Shown here piece after piece: positions 15,333 to 22,813 of a DNA stretch of 64,000 nucleotides. Source of the stretch: Rathayibacter sp. VKM Ac-2879 (GTDB lineage Bacteria; Actinomycetota; Actinomycetes; Actinomycetales; Microbacteriaceae); NCBI RefSeq assembly GCF_015351245.1, contig NZ_JADKSO010000001.1, positions 310,001-374,000 of the forward strand. The letters run 5' to 3'. The position numbers and the translations under genes were made by a program. Positions within the stretch are counted from its first letter, which is position 1, and each line of letters starts with the position of its first letter. A model generated the notes under the pieces. It searched no databases and was not told where the DNA came from. It saw only the letters and a list, made by a program, of their open reading frames with translations.

Positions 15333-16493
15333 TCACGCCGCGGCTGCCTCCTCGGCGATGCGCTTCGTGAGGTTTTCCAGAGTCCGTGTCTGGAGGAGCC
15401 CATGTCCGGGCACCTTGTGGTGCTTGTTGACGAGCTTGCGCAGCTCGATGGCACGTTCGAGGCGCGCGAGCTCAGTAGTGCCGCGCCACGCTTCCGGGCG
15501 TTCCGCGAGAGCAGCCACGCTTCCTGCGCGCGAATGCAGGTAGTGCGCCTTGGAATCCTCAAGAGGTCCTTGGATGCTCGTTCCGCAGACGCCGGTGCGG
15601 CATCCGATTCGGGATCGGATGTCCGTGTTGGCGAGGAGAGCTTCACCGTGCTTCCTGCCGACGGTGACAGCGAGGCCGGGAAGGTAGATCCCCTCCCAAC
15701 CGCCGCCGGATTTGGCAGGGTTCCCCTGGTCGTCGAGCTTTTTCGGGGTCCTCTGACGCGAGAGCTTCCCGGCGAAGTCGATGTGTTCGTCCTGCCCAAC
15801 GCCGACTGAATAGGCGTGGACGTGTCCAAGGGCGTAGGCGACCTGGCCGATATTGCCCGAGCTTCCGAGAGTGACGCGCATGCCGTTCTCGCGAAGACGA
15901 TCGGCCGCGGCGAAAAGTTTCTTGATCTTCCCTACGCCGTCGTTCTCCCCGTTGAGAGGCGTCATCCGGAAGTCGATTTCGGTGATTCCGGCACGCGCGT
16001 ACTCCTCGGCGAGCTCCTTGATCACAGGCTCCGGGAGCCGGCTGGAGATCAGAAGCTTCGCGCGGACCGGGCGCTCGCTCTGCAGGCGGGTCTCTTCCGC
16101 GAGGGCGACGTTCAGGTTCCCGGAGCGCTCATCGCTGACGAAGAACGCAGGAGGGGTGACGACGGTGGCGAAATCCGGGTGCCCGTCGATGATCCGTGCG
16201 ACGAGCGTGGAGCGGAGCTTGGGAGAGCTAGCGAGCTCCCCGACGTCCTGGATGTTTCCAGTCCAGCCGGGGAGCTTCCGAGTGGCGCCGATCGCGTCGG
16301 GGTAGGCGAGCCGCTCGGTGCGAGGGTCGTAGACCACGCGCAGGCCGGCTTCGCGAGCCGCGTCAGCAGCTGCCTGCTGATGCTTCGCGTAGGTGCTGTG
16401 AAGGGTGATGGCTCCCACTCCAGCCGGCGCTGCGCCGAGGAAGTCTTCGACCTTCTGGTGGTCTTGGTGGCTGAGCAGAAACTCAACTGACAT
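15333..16493 (-). CDS. Unrecognised 386-aa protein, alpha/beta barrel-like
   Basis: I do not recognise this family. The sequence alternates hydrophobic strands and helices in a way that suggests a TIM barrel: VGAITLHSTYAKHQ, LRVVYDPRTERL, RAKLLISSRLPE, ITEIDFRMTPLNGEND, MRVTLGSSGNIGQVAYAL, VHAYSVGVGQDEHIDF. A C-terminal part has a Cys pair (IGCRTGVCG) and His-rich SKAHYLHSRAG, perhaps a metal or nucleic-acid site. AGGAGG sits 8 bp before the ATG. Only 77 bp separate it from the divergent RES/Xre antitoxin, with repeated sequence elements in between. It could be a third partner of that module, an enzyme acting on a nucleotide, or an unrelated neighbour. Confidence 0.75.
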   Translation of the reverse strand: MSVEFLLSHQDHQKVEDFLGAAPAGVGAITLHSTYAKHQQAAADAAREAGLRVVYDPRTERLAYPDAIGATRKLPGWTGNIQDVGELASSPKLRSTLVARIIDGHPDFATVVTPPAFFVSDERSGNLNVALAEETRLQSERPVRAKLLISSRLPEPVIKELAEEYARAGITEIDFRMTPLNGENDGVGKIKKLFAAADRLRENGMRVTLGSSGNIGQVAYALGHVHAYSVGVGQDEHIDFAGKLSRQRTPKKLDDQGNPAKSGGGWEGIYLPGLAVTVGRKHGEALLANTDIRSRIGCRTGVCGTSIQGPLEDSKAHYLHSRAGSVAALAERPEAWRGTTELARLERAIELRKLVNKHHKVPGHGLLQTRTLENLTKRIAEEAAAA

Positions 16494-16524
16494 CGCACGT
16501 CCTCCTCGTTCTCAACTCCCACTA

Positions 16525-16584
16525 CGTGTCACAATAGCCGACAGAGTCAATGACAGAGGAGATGACATCTATGAGCGTGTCACA
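16525..16584. promoter_or_regulatory. Shared control region with repeated CGTGTCACA
   Basis: The interval between the unrecognised gene and the antitoxin carries CGTGTCACA at 16525-16533 and again at 16576-16584. Between them TGACA occurs at 16551 and 16563, which is the inverse of the TGTCA core at 16527 and 16578. Such alternating half-sites are what an autoregulating antitoxin usually binds. The last copy lies inside the antitoxin coding start. Binding is inference. Confidence 0.45.
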
Positions 16585-16921
16585 GAGCGGGGCGCTAGCA
16601 GCGAAAGTGTCGACCATCATCGACGGTCTTGGGCTCAGTCAGGCCGAGGTCGGGCAGATCGTCGATGCGTCCGCGCGGTCGATCGCCCGATGGTCCGCGG
16701 GCGACGTCGTTCCGCAGCGACTCAATCGGCAGCGGCTCCTTGAGCTCGCATACGTTGCGGAGGCCGTCACTGAGGTGTTGCCGCGGGACCTCGCTAACGT
16801 CTGGATGATGTCTCCGAACCGCCTTCTGGACCACAGCAGCCCTGCTGATCGGATCCACGCCGGCGGTTACAAGGACGTCCTGGCGCTGATCGAAGCCCTA
16901 GCCGAGGGCGTAGTCGTTTGA
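16571..16921 (+). CDS. Xre/MbcA/ParS-type antitoxin (DUF2384)
   Basis: The antitoxin half of a RES/Xre pair. Of its 116 residues, the N-terminal half is a helix-turn-helix (LGLSQAEVGQIVDASARSIARWSAG), which would bind the operon's own promoter. The C-terminal half is the toxin-binding domain with the W-x-x-x-PN-x-x-L-x-x-x-x-P-x-x-x-I-x-x-G pattern (VWMMSPNRLLDHSSPADRIHAGG). ATGs at 16550 and 16562 are in frame, but GAGGAG at 16556-16561 has correct spacing only for the ATG at 16571. It overlaps the toxin gene by 4 bp. Confidence 0.9.
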   Translation: MSVSQSGALAAKVSTIIDGLGLSQAEVGQIVDASARSIARWSAGDVVPQRLNRQRLLELAYVAEAVTEVLPRDLANVWMMSPNRLLDHSSPADRIHAGGYKDVLALIEALAEGVVV

Positions 16922-17475
16922 GTGGCACCGCGGGTGACGACCTACTCGCGCAGATCGACACACTTCCGCGAACGGCGTGGAGTGGCGAGGTCTACCGCTA
17001 CACGACAGTGCGCCGTGACCCTCTCTCCGGAGCGGGAGCGCGGCTCAACGGCGGCCGATGGAACCCGCCCGAGATCTTCGCAGCGCTCTACCTCGCCACC
17101 CCGGTAGCTGCATGCATGGCGGAACTCGATCGTGCCGCTCAGTCGCAGGGCTTCCCTGCTGAAGCTCTCCTCCGCGCACCCTACAAGCTCCACACCCTGA
17201 CAGCGACTCAAGTGTCCATCCTTGATCTGACCGACCCACAGACCCTCGAAGCTGTCGGACTCACTCCCGACGACATCAGCAGCGACGAGTGGGAAGCCTG
17301 TCAAGCCGTCGGGCACGGCGCCTGGTTCCTGCACTTCGATGGCGTTCTCGCGGAGTCCGCCTCCGGCATCGGCCAGGTCCTCACCCTGTTCGAGTCGAGG
17401 CTCGGCGGTGGACAACTCGTCGTGCAGGGCAGTGAAGATCTCACAGTCGGTCGGTACAGAGACCTCCGGATGTAG
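16918..17475 (+). CDS. RES domain toxin
   Basis: RES toxins degrade NAD+ (by glycohydrolysis or phosphorolysis) and stall growth when freed from their antitoxin. The 185 residues hold the domain signatures VYRYTTVRRDP, RLNGGRWNPP and ALYLATPVAACMAELDR, with the Arg, Glu and later Ser residues that name the family. The TTG start at 16918 overlaps the antitoxin TGA, so translation is coupled. The gene looks intact and full length. Confidence 0.9.
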   Translation: MSGTAGDDLLAQIDTLPRTAWSGEVYRYTTVRRDPLSGAGARLNGGRWNPPEIFAALYLATPVAACMAELDRAAQSQGFPAEALLRAPYKLHTLTATQVSILDLTDPQTLEAVGLTPDDISSDEWEACQAVGHGAWFLHFDGVLAESASGIGQVLTLFESRLGGGQLVVQGSEDLTVGRYRDLRM

Positions 17476-17516
17476 TTCGCGCGGACTCCCGCCCGATTCC
17501 CCCAAGCCCTGGGGGA

Positions 17517-18074
17517 GTGGTCGCCCCGCCAGCACTGCATCACTGTGCCGTCGCGAGCATCGCAGCGCTGGCCACGATCGTTCTCGCCGGGACATCAGTG
17601 CGCATCGCGGGGCGAGCGAACCAGCTCACCGCGCAGGGACACGAGCGGGAACTCCTGGCCCAGACGCGAGCGGACGCGGAGTCTGCACGCCGGCGCCGTA
17701 TGGAGTTCGTGTCCGAGTTCTACGAGTGGCGGTACCCGACACAGCCTCCGCCGTCGTTCGAAGCATCCAACGTGCTCGCCTTCAACTCCTACGGGAAGCG
17801 ACGCCTCACCGCGGTCTACAACGCGGCCTCGAGGTACGTCGAGTACGACGCGGCCTCCGTTGTCGTGTGGTGCGAGGCGCGTGATGCTCTCGCGCAAGCA
17901 GAGCCGCCCGAAGCTCTGACGAGATCAGACCTCGAGGGCGTGACAACGCGATGGCTGGATTACCCTATTGTAACCGCGGAATCTCTCCGGTCAGAGGCCG
18001 ACCGGATCGCGATTACCCTCGGCGCCGAGCTCCACGATGAGCAGGGTTCAAGGGACACCGCGACGCTGGAATAG
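17517..18074 (+). CDS. Membrane-anchored hypothetical protein
   Basis: A 185-residue protein not recognised. Residues 10-32 form a transmembrane helix (VASIAALATIVLAGTSVRIAG), followed by a charged coiled-coil-like stretch rich in Arg, Glu and Ala (ERELLAQTRADAESARRRRMEF) and a soluble domain with several Trp and Tyr residues. The plan resembles small DUF-type single-pass proteins common near phage-defence and toxin genes. A GTG with GGGGGAG upstream is used. It follows the RES toxin by 41 bp on the same strand and could be co-transcribed. Confidence 0.6.
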   Translation: MVAPPALHHCAVASIAALATIVLAGTSVRIAGRANQLTAQGHERELLAQTRADAESARRRRMEFVSEFYEWRYPTQPPPSFEASNVLAFNSYGKRRLTAVYNAASRYVEYDAASVVVWCEARDALAQAEPPEALTRSDLEGVTTRWLDYPIVTAESLRSEADRIAITLGAELHDEQGSRDTATLE

Positions 18075-18788
18075 CTGAATCGGCCGTTGGGTGGCGCACA
18101 CCGCGGATCGTGCAGCTTCGGATGATTGTTGCGTTACAGAGCTGGCCCAGCGTTCTCCGATAGTCGCGATTATGTCAGTTCCTCTCGAGAACGACGGGAA
18201 CCGACCTCTGCTTGTGGAGCACTTGCTCTGCATTGCAGTCGTTTTGTACGCGGGCTGACCAAAGCTGTGACGTATGCCCCGCAGTCATAGGTCAAGCTCA
18301 TGCGCGCGAGCGAGAATGTCCGCTGATTGGTAAATACACCGCTTCAGTAGACTGTGCCGCTGCACCAAATGGAGAGGGCAAAACGGAAATATCTTTTGAT
18401 GTGCCCCTCTCGGATCCGCTCATCATTGAGTTGAATTCTCCATAACGTCCACGCCAGGTTCGCCCATCGAACATTCGGGGCTGGAGTGTCGATACGTACT
18501 CCACCTCCGGGCGTCGCTACGTAAGATGTGTCCTCGGCCGACCTCGGTGTCGTCATCCTCTCCGACGCGACGATCGAAGGCGAGGTGAAAATATCCGGAT
18601 TCTCCCTTCGCGTCCTTGACTGCACTAAAACGACGCTGAGAAATGAGGGCGAGATCAGCCTGAATTTGGACGGTTCAACGGCCTCCGGTCCGGCGCACAC
18701 CTTGTTTAGGCTTATCTCGGGCCAGCTCGACCTCACCAACGTGAGGGTGGAAACGTACCGAGACACACGATCGTCCGAGAGGCGATGG
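18075..18788. other. AT-richer stretch with gene fragments
   Basis: This 714-bp interval is visibly less GC-rich than the rest. Two plus-strand frames look like pieces of beta-rich proteins: one ends at 18445 (GKTEISFDVPLSDPLIIELN), the other runs from 18528 (VVILSDATIEGEVKISGFSL, then GEISLNLDGSTASGPAHTLF) until it collides with the antisense GNAT gene. Neither has a believable full gene. They read as debris of one or two transferred genes. No domain was recognised. Confidence 0.4.
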
Positions 18789-19364
18789 TCAACAGGTCGG
18801 TGGCGAGGGGTGTTGGCGACGCTTCCATTCCTCCGCGAGGATCGCGTAGACCGCGCAGTCGATCCAGGTCTCGCCGCGTCTCTCGCTCGCGAGGAACAGG
18901 GCCTCTCGTCGGAGGCCCATCCGTTCCATCGCATGTATGGAGCCGCGGTTGTGAGCTGCGGCGCGACCGACGATGCGGTGGAGGCCGAGTGTTCCGAACG
19001 CGACGTCGAGGAGGGCAGAGCCTGCCTCGAGCGAGTAACCCAAACCTGCCGTGTCGGGGTGAAGGAACATGCCGATCTCGCCCTGCTGTCCGTCCGCGGA
19101 AAGGATGAGGACGGCATCGCCGACTAGCGCCCTCGACGCTCGAACCTCGATCCCGTAGAAGCGGCGGTGGCCCGGCTCGCGCAGCTCCCCTTCGCCCGCC
19201 CGCTCCGCGAGCCACGGCAGGTACTGCCCATCCGCCAGCGGCGAATGCCCGAGGTAGCGGGAGGCGTGCGCGTCGCCTCTGTAGGCCATGACCGCCGGCT
19301 CGTCCTCTGCGCTGAGTGGGCGCAGCCGAAGGCGCCGCGTGAGGAGATCGACCCCGGCTTCCAT
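18789..19364 (-). CDS. RimJ/RimL-type GNAT acetyltransferase
   Basis: A 191-residue acetyltransferase of the ribosomal-protein type. LLTRRLRLRPLSAEDEPAVMAYRGD is the standard start, EIGMFLHPDTAGLGYSLEAGSALLDVAF the acetyl-CoA region (the usual GxGxA is changed to AGLGYS), and LHRIVGRAAAHNRGSIHAMERMGLRREA the C-terminal signature. The gene is complete with an ATG at 19364. Its 3' end abuts the AT-richer fragment region. The acceptor is unknown; small molecules as well as protein N termini are known in this family. Confidence 0.87.
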   Translation of the reverse strand: MEAGVDLLTRRLRLRPLSAEDEPAVMAYRGDAHASRYLGHSPLADGQYLPWLAERAGEGELREPGHRRFYGIEVRASRALVGDAVLILSADGQQGEIGMFLHPDTAGLGYSLEAGSALLDVAFGTLGLHRIVGRAAAHNRGSIHAMERMGLRREALFLASERRGETWIDCAVYAILAEEWKRRQHPSPPTC

Positions 19365-19673
19365 CTGCTCAGGCTAAGGGAAGCGGCAGGCCGGCCACGG
19401 AGGCGTAGCCCGGGTGCCGACGGGCGCGGGCACCTCCGCGAACGACTGCCTCAGATAGCCACCGATCACTGAGTGCTGTGGTGCCTTGCTCGCAGGACAT
19501 CGAGCGCCCATCGGCCGCTCTCGCGGCGACGTCCCACGCGCCGAGTTCGAGCAACTTTCTCTCCCTCTCCACACCGACCGCAACCAGATCGACAGAGGGA
19601 CGGCAGGCGTGCATGCTCGATGACCGAGGGCCGCGTAGGGGAGGCCGGAGCGCGACGACGAGGAGGGACGACG
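19365..19673. other. Intergenic stretch, no supported gene
   Basis: A 309-bp gap between divergent genes. Frames on the minus strand give no recognisable protein. Promoters of both flanking genes should lie here. AGGAGGG at 19661 belongs to the downstream gene. Nothing else was seen. Confidence 0.3.
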
Positions 19674-20156
19674 ATGAGTCAGCACGATCACCCAGAGCAC
19701 CCGGCGCGTGCAGGGCACACCCGGGTGAGCTGGTCGATGGCCGCGCAAGCAACGCTGCACTGCCTGACCGGCTGCGCGATCGGTGAAGTCCTCGGCATGG
19801 TCATCGGCACCGCCGCCGGGCTCCGCACTAGCGGCACGATCATCTTGTCGATCGTCCTAGCGTTCGTGTTCGGCTATGCACTGACCATGCGCGGCGTCAT
19901 CCGTTCCGGTCTGACGATGGGTGCAGCCTTCAAGGTCGCCCTCGCAGCGGACACCGTCTCGATCGCCGTCATGGAGGTCATCGACAACGCCGTCATTGTC
20001 GCGATCCCTGGAGCGGTGGACGCTCAGGTGGATGATGGGCTGTTCTGGGGCTCCCTCGCGTTGTCGCTCGCGGTCGCATTCATCGTCACCACCCCGGTAA
20101 ACCGATGGATGATCGGCAGGGGCCGTGGACATGCAGTCGTTCACACCCACCACTGA
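19674..20156 (+). CDS. DUF4396 family membrane protein
   Basis: A 160-residue membrane protein of the DUF4396 type. Four membrane segments are visible: ATLHCLTGCAIGEVLGMVIG, IILSIVLAFVFGYAL, FKVALAADTVSIAVMEVIDN and FWGSLALSLAVAFIV. The conserved HC-x-x-GC at the first helix and the E/D-N residues in the third suggest a metal-related role. Both ends carry His clusters (SQHDHPEH and HAVVHTHH). AGGAGGG precedes the ATG. The DMT transporter with a His-rich tail follows 0.3 kb downstream on the same strand, so metal handling is a reasonable inference. Confidence 0.8.
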   Translation: MSQHDHPEHPARAGHTRVSWSMAAQATLHCLTGCAIGEVLGMVIGTAAGLRTSGTIILSIVLAFVFGYALTMRGVIRSGLTMGAAFKVALAADTVSIAVMEVIDNAVIVAIPGAVDAQVDDGLFWGSLALSLAVAFIVTTPVNRWMIGRGRGHAVVHTHH

Positions 20157-20171
20157 CCAGTCCCACGAGGT

Positions 20172-20456
20172 GTGCCCTACTCTCTGCATGTGCATCTAGG
20201 TCGGCAGCCACGCGGTCTCGATCCGGAGCACGTCGAGGTGTGTGCGATGCTCGCCGCCACGTTGCGCGCGACGATCATCCGCGTGCCCGGCGCCGCGGAG
20301 GACAGCTCCGCGAACGGCGACGCGGCTGATAAGAACCCGGCAAGCCTGTCGCAACACCTCGCGACGCTCCCGCGCGCGCGGACGGTATGCGACCACGAGC
20401 AAGACCGCGTCCGCTGCCCTCGTGCTAGGGCGGGGCTCAGGGGGGCGGTTGCGTGA
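20172..20456 (+). CDS. Doubtful small frame before the DMT transporter
   Basis: A GTG-started frame of 94 codons whose stop overlaps the DMT start (GTGA). This gives the geometry of coupled genes, but codon third positions are only weakly GC-biased and no domain is seen. It could be a degraded gene or simply untranslated leader. Listed because the overlap decides where translation of the transporter may be initiated. Confidence 0.2.
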   Translation: MPYSLHVHLGRQPRGLDPEHVEVCAMLAATLRATIIRVPGAAEDSSANGDAADKNPASLSQHLATLPRARTVCDHEQDRVRCPRARAGLRGAVA

Positions 20457-21496
20457 GGGCGGCGCTGAAGAACCGCGGTGTACAGGCGGCGCTGCTCTCC
20501 GCAGTGCTCTTCGGTGCTGGCACTCCGTTCGCGAAGCTTCTCCTAGGAGAGGCGAGCCCCTGGATGCTCGCCGGGCTGCTCTACTGCGGATCGGGTCTTG
20601 GCCTGACGATACTTCGTCTGATCCGCCGTGCACCTCGCGTGCATCTGGCCAGCGGAGACCTGCTTCCGCTGGCGGGGGCGATCGCAGTCGGCGGTGTTGC
20701 CGGCCCGGTCGTGCTGATGCTGGGTTTGGCGACTATGCCAGCGTCGGGGGCGTCGTTGCTGCTCAACGCGGAAGGGCTGTTGACCGCGACGCTTGCGTGG
20801 TTCGTCTTCCGGGAGAGCTTCGACCGACGGATCGCGCTGGGGATGGTCGCCATCGTCGCGGGTGCCGTCGTGCTGAGCATCCCCTCGGGAGCGAACCTCG
20901 GTTCGCCGTGGCCGTCGTTGACAATCCTCGGTGCGTGCTTGTGCTGGGCATTAGACAACAACCTCACGCGGAAGGTCTCGCTCACTGACGCGAGCTGGAT
21001 CGCCGCGATCAAGGGCATCGTCGCCGGCCCGGTGAACCTCATCCTCGCGTTCGCACTCGGCGCGACCCTGCCCGCGTGGCCGGTGATCGGCGGCGCGCTG
21101 GTCGTCGGGTTCTTCGCCTACGGAATCAGTCTCGCCCTGTTCATCGTCGCCATGCGGCATATCGGCACGGCTCGCGCGGGCGCGTACTACACAATCGCCC
21201 CGTTCTTCGGCGCGGTCCTCGCTTTCACGTTCGGCGACCGGATCACGTGGCCTTTCCTGCTCGCCGGGACGCTGATGGCGGTCGGGGTCTGGCTGCACCT
21301 GACCGAACGCCACGAGCACGAACACACCCACCAGCACCTGACACACGACCACTGGCACACCCATGACGAGCAGCATCAACACCGTCATGACGAACCCGTT
21401 CCCGCCGATACCTGGCATAAGCACGAACACCACCATGAGCGGCTGACTCACACGCACGAGCACTATCCCGATGCACACCACCGCCATCTCCACTGA
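20453..21496 (+). CDS. DMT (EamA) transporter with His-rich tail
   Basis: A 347-residue ten-helix drug/metabolite transporter with two EamA repeats (VQAALLSAVLFGAGTPFAKLLL and SLTILGACLCWALDNNLTRKVS start the halves). Helices end at about residue 282. The remaining 65 residues are cytoplasmic and extremely His-rich: roughly two of every five residues are His, with Glu, Asp and Thr between, as in HEHEHTHQHLTHDHWHTHDE. Such tails bind Ni, Co, Zn or Cu. With the adjacent DUF4396 gene this suggests a metal or metal-complex exporter, which is unusual for EamA proteins. Confidence 0.85.
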   Translation: MRAALKNRGVQAALLSAVLFGAGTPFAKLLLGEASPWMLAGLLYCGSGLGLTILRLIRRAPRVHLASGDLLPLAGAIAVGGVAGPVVLMLGLATMPASGASLLLNAEGLLTATLAWFVFRESFDRRIALGMVAIVAGAVVLSIPSGANLGSPWPSLTILGACLCWALDNNLTRKVSLTDASWIAAIKGIVAGPVNLILAFALGATLPAWPVIGGALVVGFFAYGISLALFIVAMRHIGTARAGAYYTIAPFFGAVLAFTFGDRITWPFLLAGTLMAVGVWLHLTERHEHEHTHQHLTHDHWHTHDEQHQHRHDEPVPADTWHKHEHHHERLTHTHEHYPDAHHRHLH

Positions 21497-21685
21497 CCGC
21501 CTCGGGCCGAGCGGGAGGGCAGAGATCGCTCCGATTGTCGCGGGCGCCACGCGAGGCCCCATCATCGATAGAGCTACCCGCTCGTAGAGATCCGGTGTCT
21601 CCTTTACGGCGAAACCCGTCGGATACATTCGTGGCGGTCTTTCTTTTCAGTTCACCACCCCGATCCGCCCTAGCGTGACCGCCCG

Positions 21686-22042
21686 CTACCGGGCGTCGCC
21701 CTCCTTCGGCCGTGCCTCGATGCCGATGTCGACCCAGCGCTCCAACTCGTCGTCGGAGGCGAGCTGTGCTGCCTCGACAGTGAGCCAGCCGCGGCCCATG
21801 CTGCGGTTCGGGCCCATCAGCGCCGGGGCGCCTCCCGCCTCGAGCAGCTCGTCGTAGCGCGCCGGATCGACGCGCACCAGGAGGCCGCCGTCGCGACGGG
21901 CGGCCACCGCCATCGCGTCGTCGACCATGAACGCGAGGGTGCCGAACATGCGCGTTTCACGGACCTGGTGTGGTCGCGTAGCGAACAAGGCCCGGAGGCG
22001 TTCGGCGAGGCCGCTCTGCGCGGCAAGGGTCGGGGTGGTCAC
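21686..22042 (-). CDS. TfoX/Sxy N-terminal domain protein
   Basis: A 118-residue protein matching the TfoX N-terminal domain: LAERLRALFATRP, then VRETRMFGTLAFMVDDAMAVAAR, LLVRVDPARYDELLEAGGA and RGWLTVEAAQLASDDELERWV. The family includes a competence regulator in gamma-proteobacteria, but stand-alone N-domains in actinobacteria have no known job. The ATG at 22042 gives a full-length domain. It is transcribed away from the hypothetical gene at 22171. Confidence 0.88.
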   Translation of the reverse strand: MTTPTLAAQSGLAERLRALFATRPHQVRETRMFGTLAFMVDDAMAVAARRDGGLLVRVDPARYDELLEAGGAPALMGPNRSMGRGWLTVEAAQLASDDELERWVDIGIEARPKEGDAR

Positions 22043-22170
22043 GATGTGCCCCTCGGCGCCTCGTTGGCGAGAGAACGTGCAGCCATCGGTATCCCTTCGA
22101 CTCGAGCTGCCTTCGAGGATACGAACGCGGCCGGCCCCGGGCCAGAGCAGGATCGCTCGACGGCGTCAGG

Positions 22171-22626
22171 ATGCCGGCCGGTGAGGTCGGGTGCGCGGCG
22201 ATGTCCGCCTCCGATCTGGCCCACGCTCGCGCGTCGTGGTGCAGGGTGACGCTCGCCGTGCGCGACGTCGAAGCAGGGCGCCTGATCGCCGATCGGATCA
22301 CCGCCGCGACCGGCACCCCGCGGATCGACGTGCGCCCGCTCGTGCTCACCGTCGGTCTCCGGCCGTGGCTGGCGAGGGCCGGAGACGCGCGGATCATCGC
22401 CGTATCCTCCTCCGGGCATCTGTTCTCGCCGGTCGTCTTCGACGACGTCAACGTCCGCTTCCGCCCCTACGACCCTCTTCTCGCAGAAGGACGGTCCACG
22501 ACGGCGGCCATCACTGTTCTGCGTCGCTGCGGCGACCCGGTGGGCGAGCGAGGGGTCTCGGTCAACTCCCTGAACGCGGAGGATGCGGAACGGCTCTGGG
22601 ACCCGGCGATGCGAGCGACCGGCTGA
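22171..22626 (+). CDS. Hypothetical protein
   Basis: A 151-residue protein not recognised; a second possible start is the ATG at 22201. Strong third-position GC bias supports coding. It has mixed alpha/beta character (WCRVTLAVRDVEAGRLIADRI, ARIIAVSSSGHLFSPVVFDDVNV) with no signal peptide and no membrane helix. It sits at the edge of the accessory region, before the glycosidase promoter. No function can be inferred. Confidence 0.55.
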   Translation: MPAGEVGCAAMSASDLAHARASWCRVTLAVRDVEAGRLIADRITAATGTPRIDVRPLVLTVGLRPWLARAGDARIIAVSSSGHLFSPVVFDDVNVRFRPYDPLLAEGRSTTAAITVLRRCGDPVGERGVSVNSLNAEDAERLWDPAMRATG

Positions 22627-22707
22627 GGGAGTCGAGGGACGCCGCTCCGAGGTGATCGTGCCGCCCGAAAGCTCCCTGGATGGTGAGCGAGTCCCCTGGC
22701 GGTCCTC

Positions 22708-22746
22708 TCACCGAAAGTTCACCGAAAATGCTTGTTAACGGTAACA
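22708..22746 (+). promoter_or_regulatory. LacI-type operator and direct repeat before the glycosidase
   Basis: TGTTAACGGTAACA at 22733-22746 is a near-perfect dyad (TGTTA/TAACA arms) of the form bound by LacI-family sugar repressors. Just upstream TCACCGAAA occurs twice, at 22708-22716 and 22719-22727, with 11-bp spacing, one helical turn, suggesting a second factor. No LacI gene lies in the window. Confidence 0.6.
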
Positions 22747-22813
22747 TTCACGATGCCGCATCCCCGGGTCCCCTCCGTCGCGGCGCCGAAATTCTCAACG
22801 ACGAGAGGTCCCC

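Noticed and set aside
20951-21628. Minus-strand frame with a Val/Met-rich, membrane-like stretch
   Set aside because: The hydrophobic look comes from reading His codons of the transporter tail backwards (CAC/CAT become GTG/ATG); no family features.
13000-22700. Complete prophage or integrative element
   Set aside because: No integrase, tRNA target, terminase, capsid or conjugation gene; only a resolvase remnant and a toxin-antitoxin pair.
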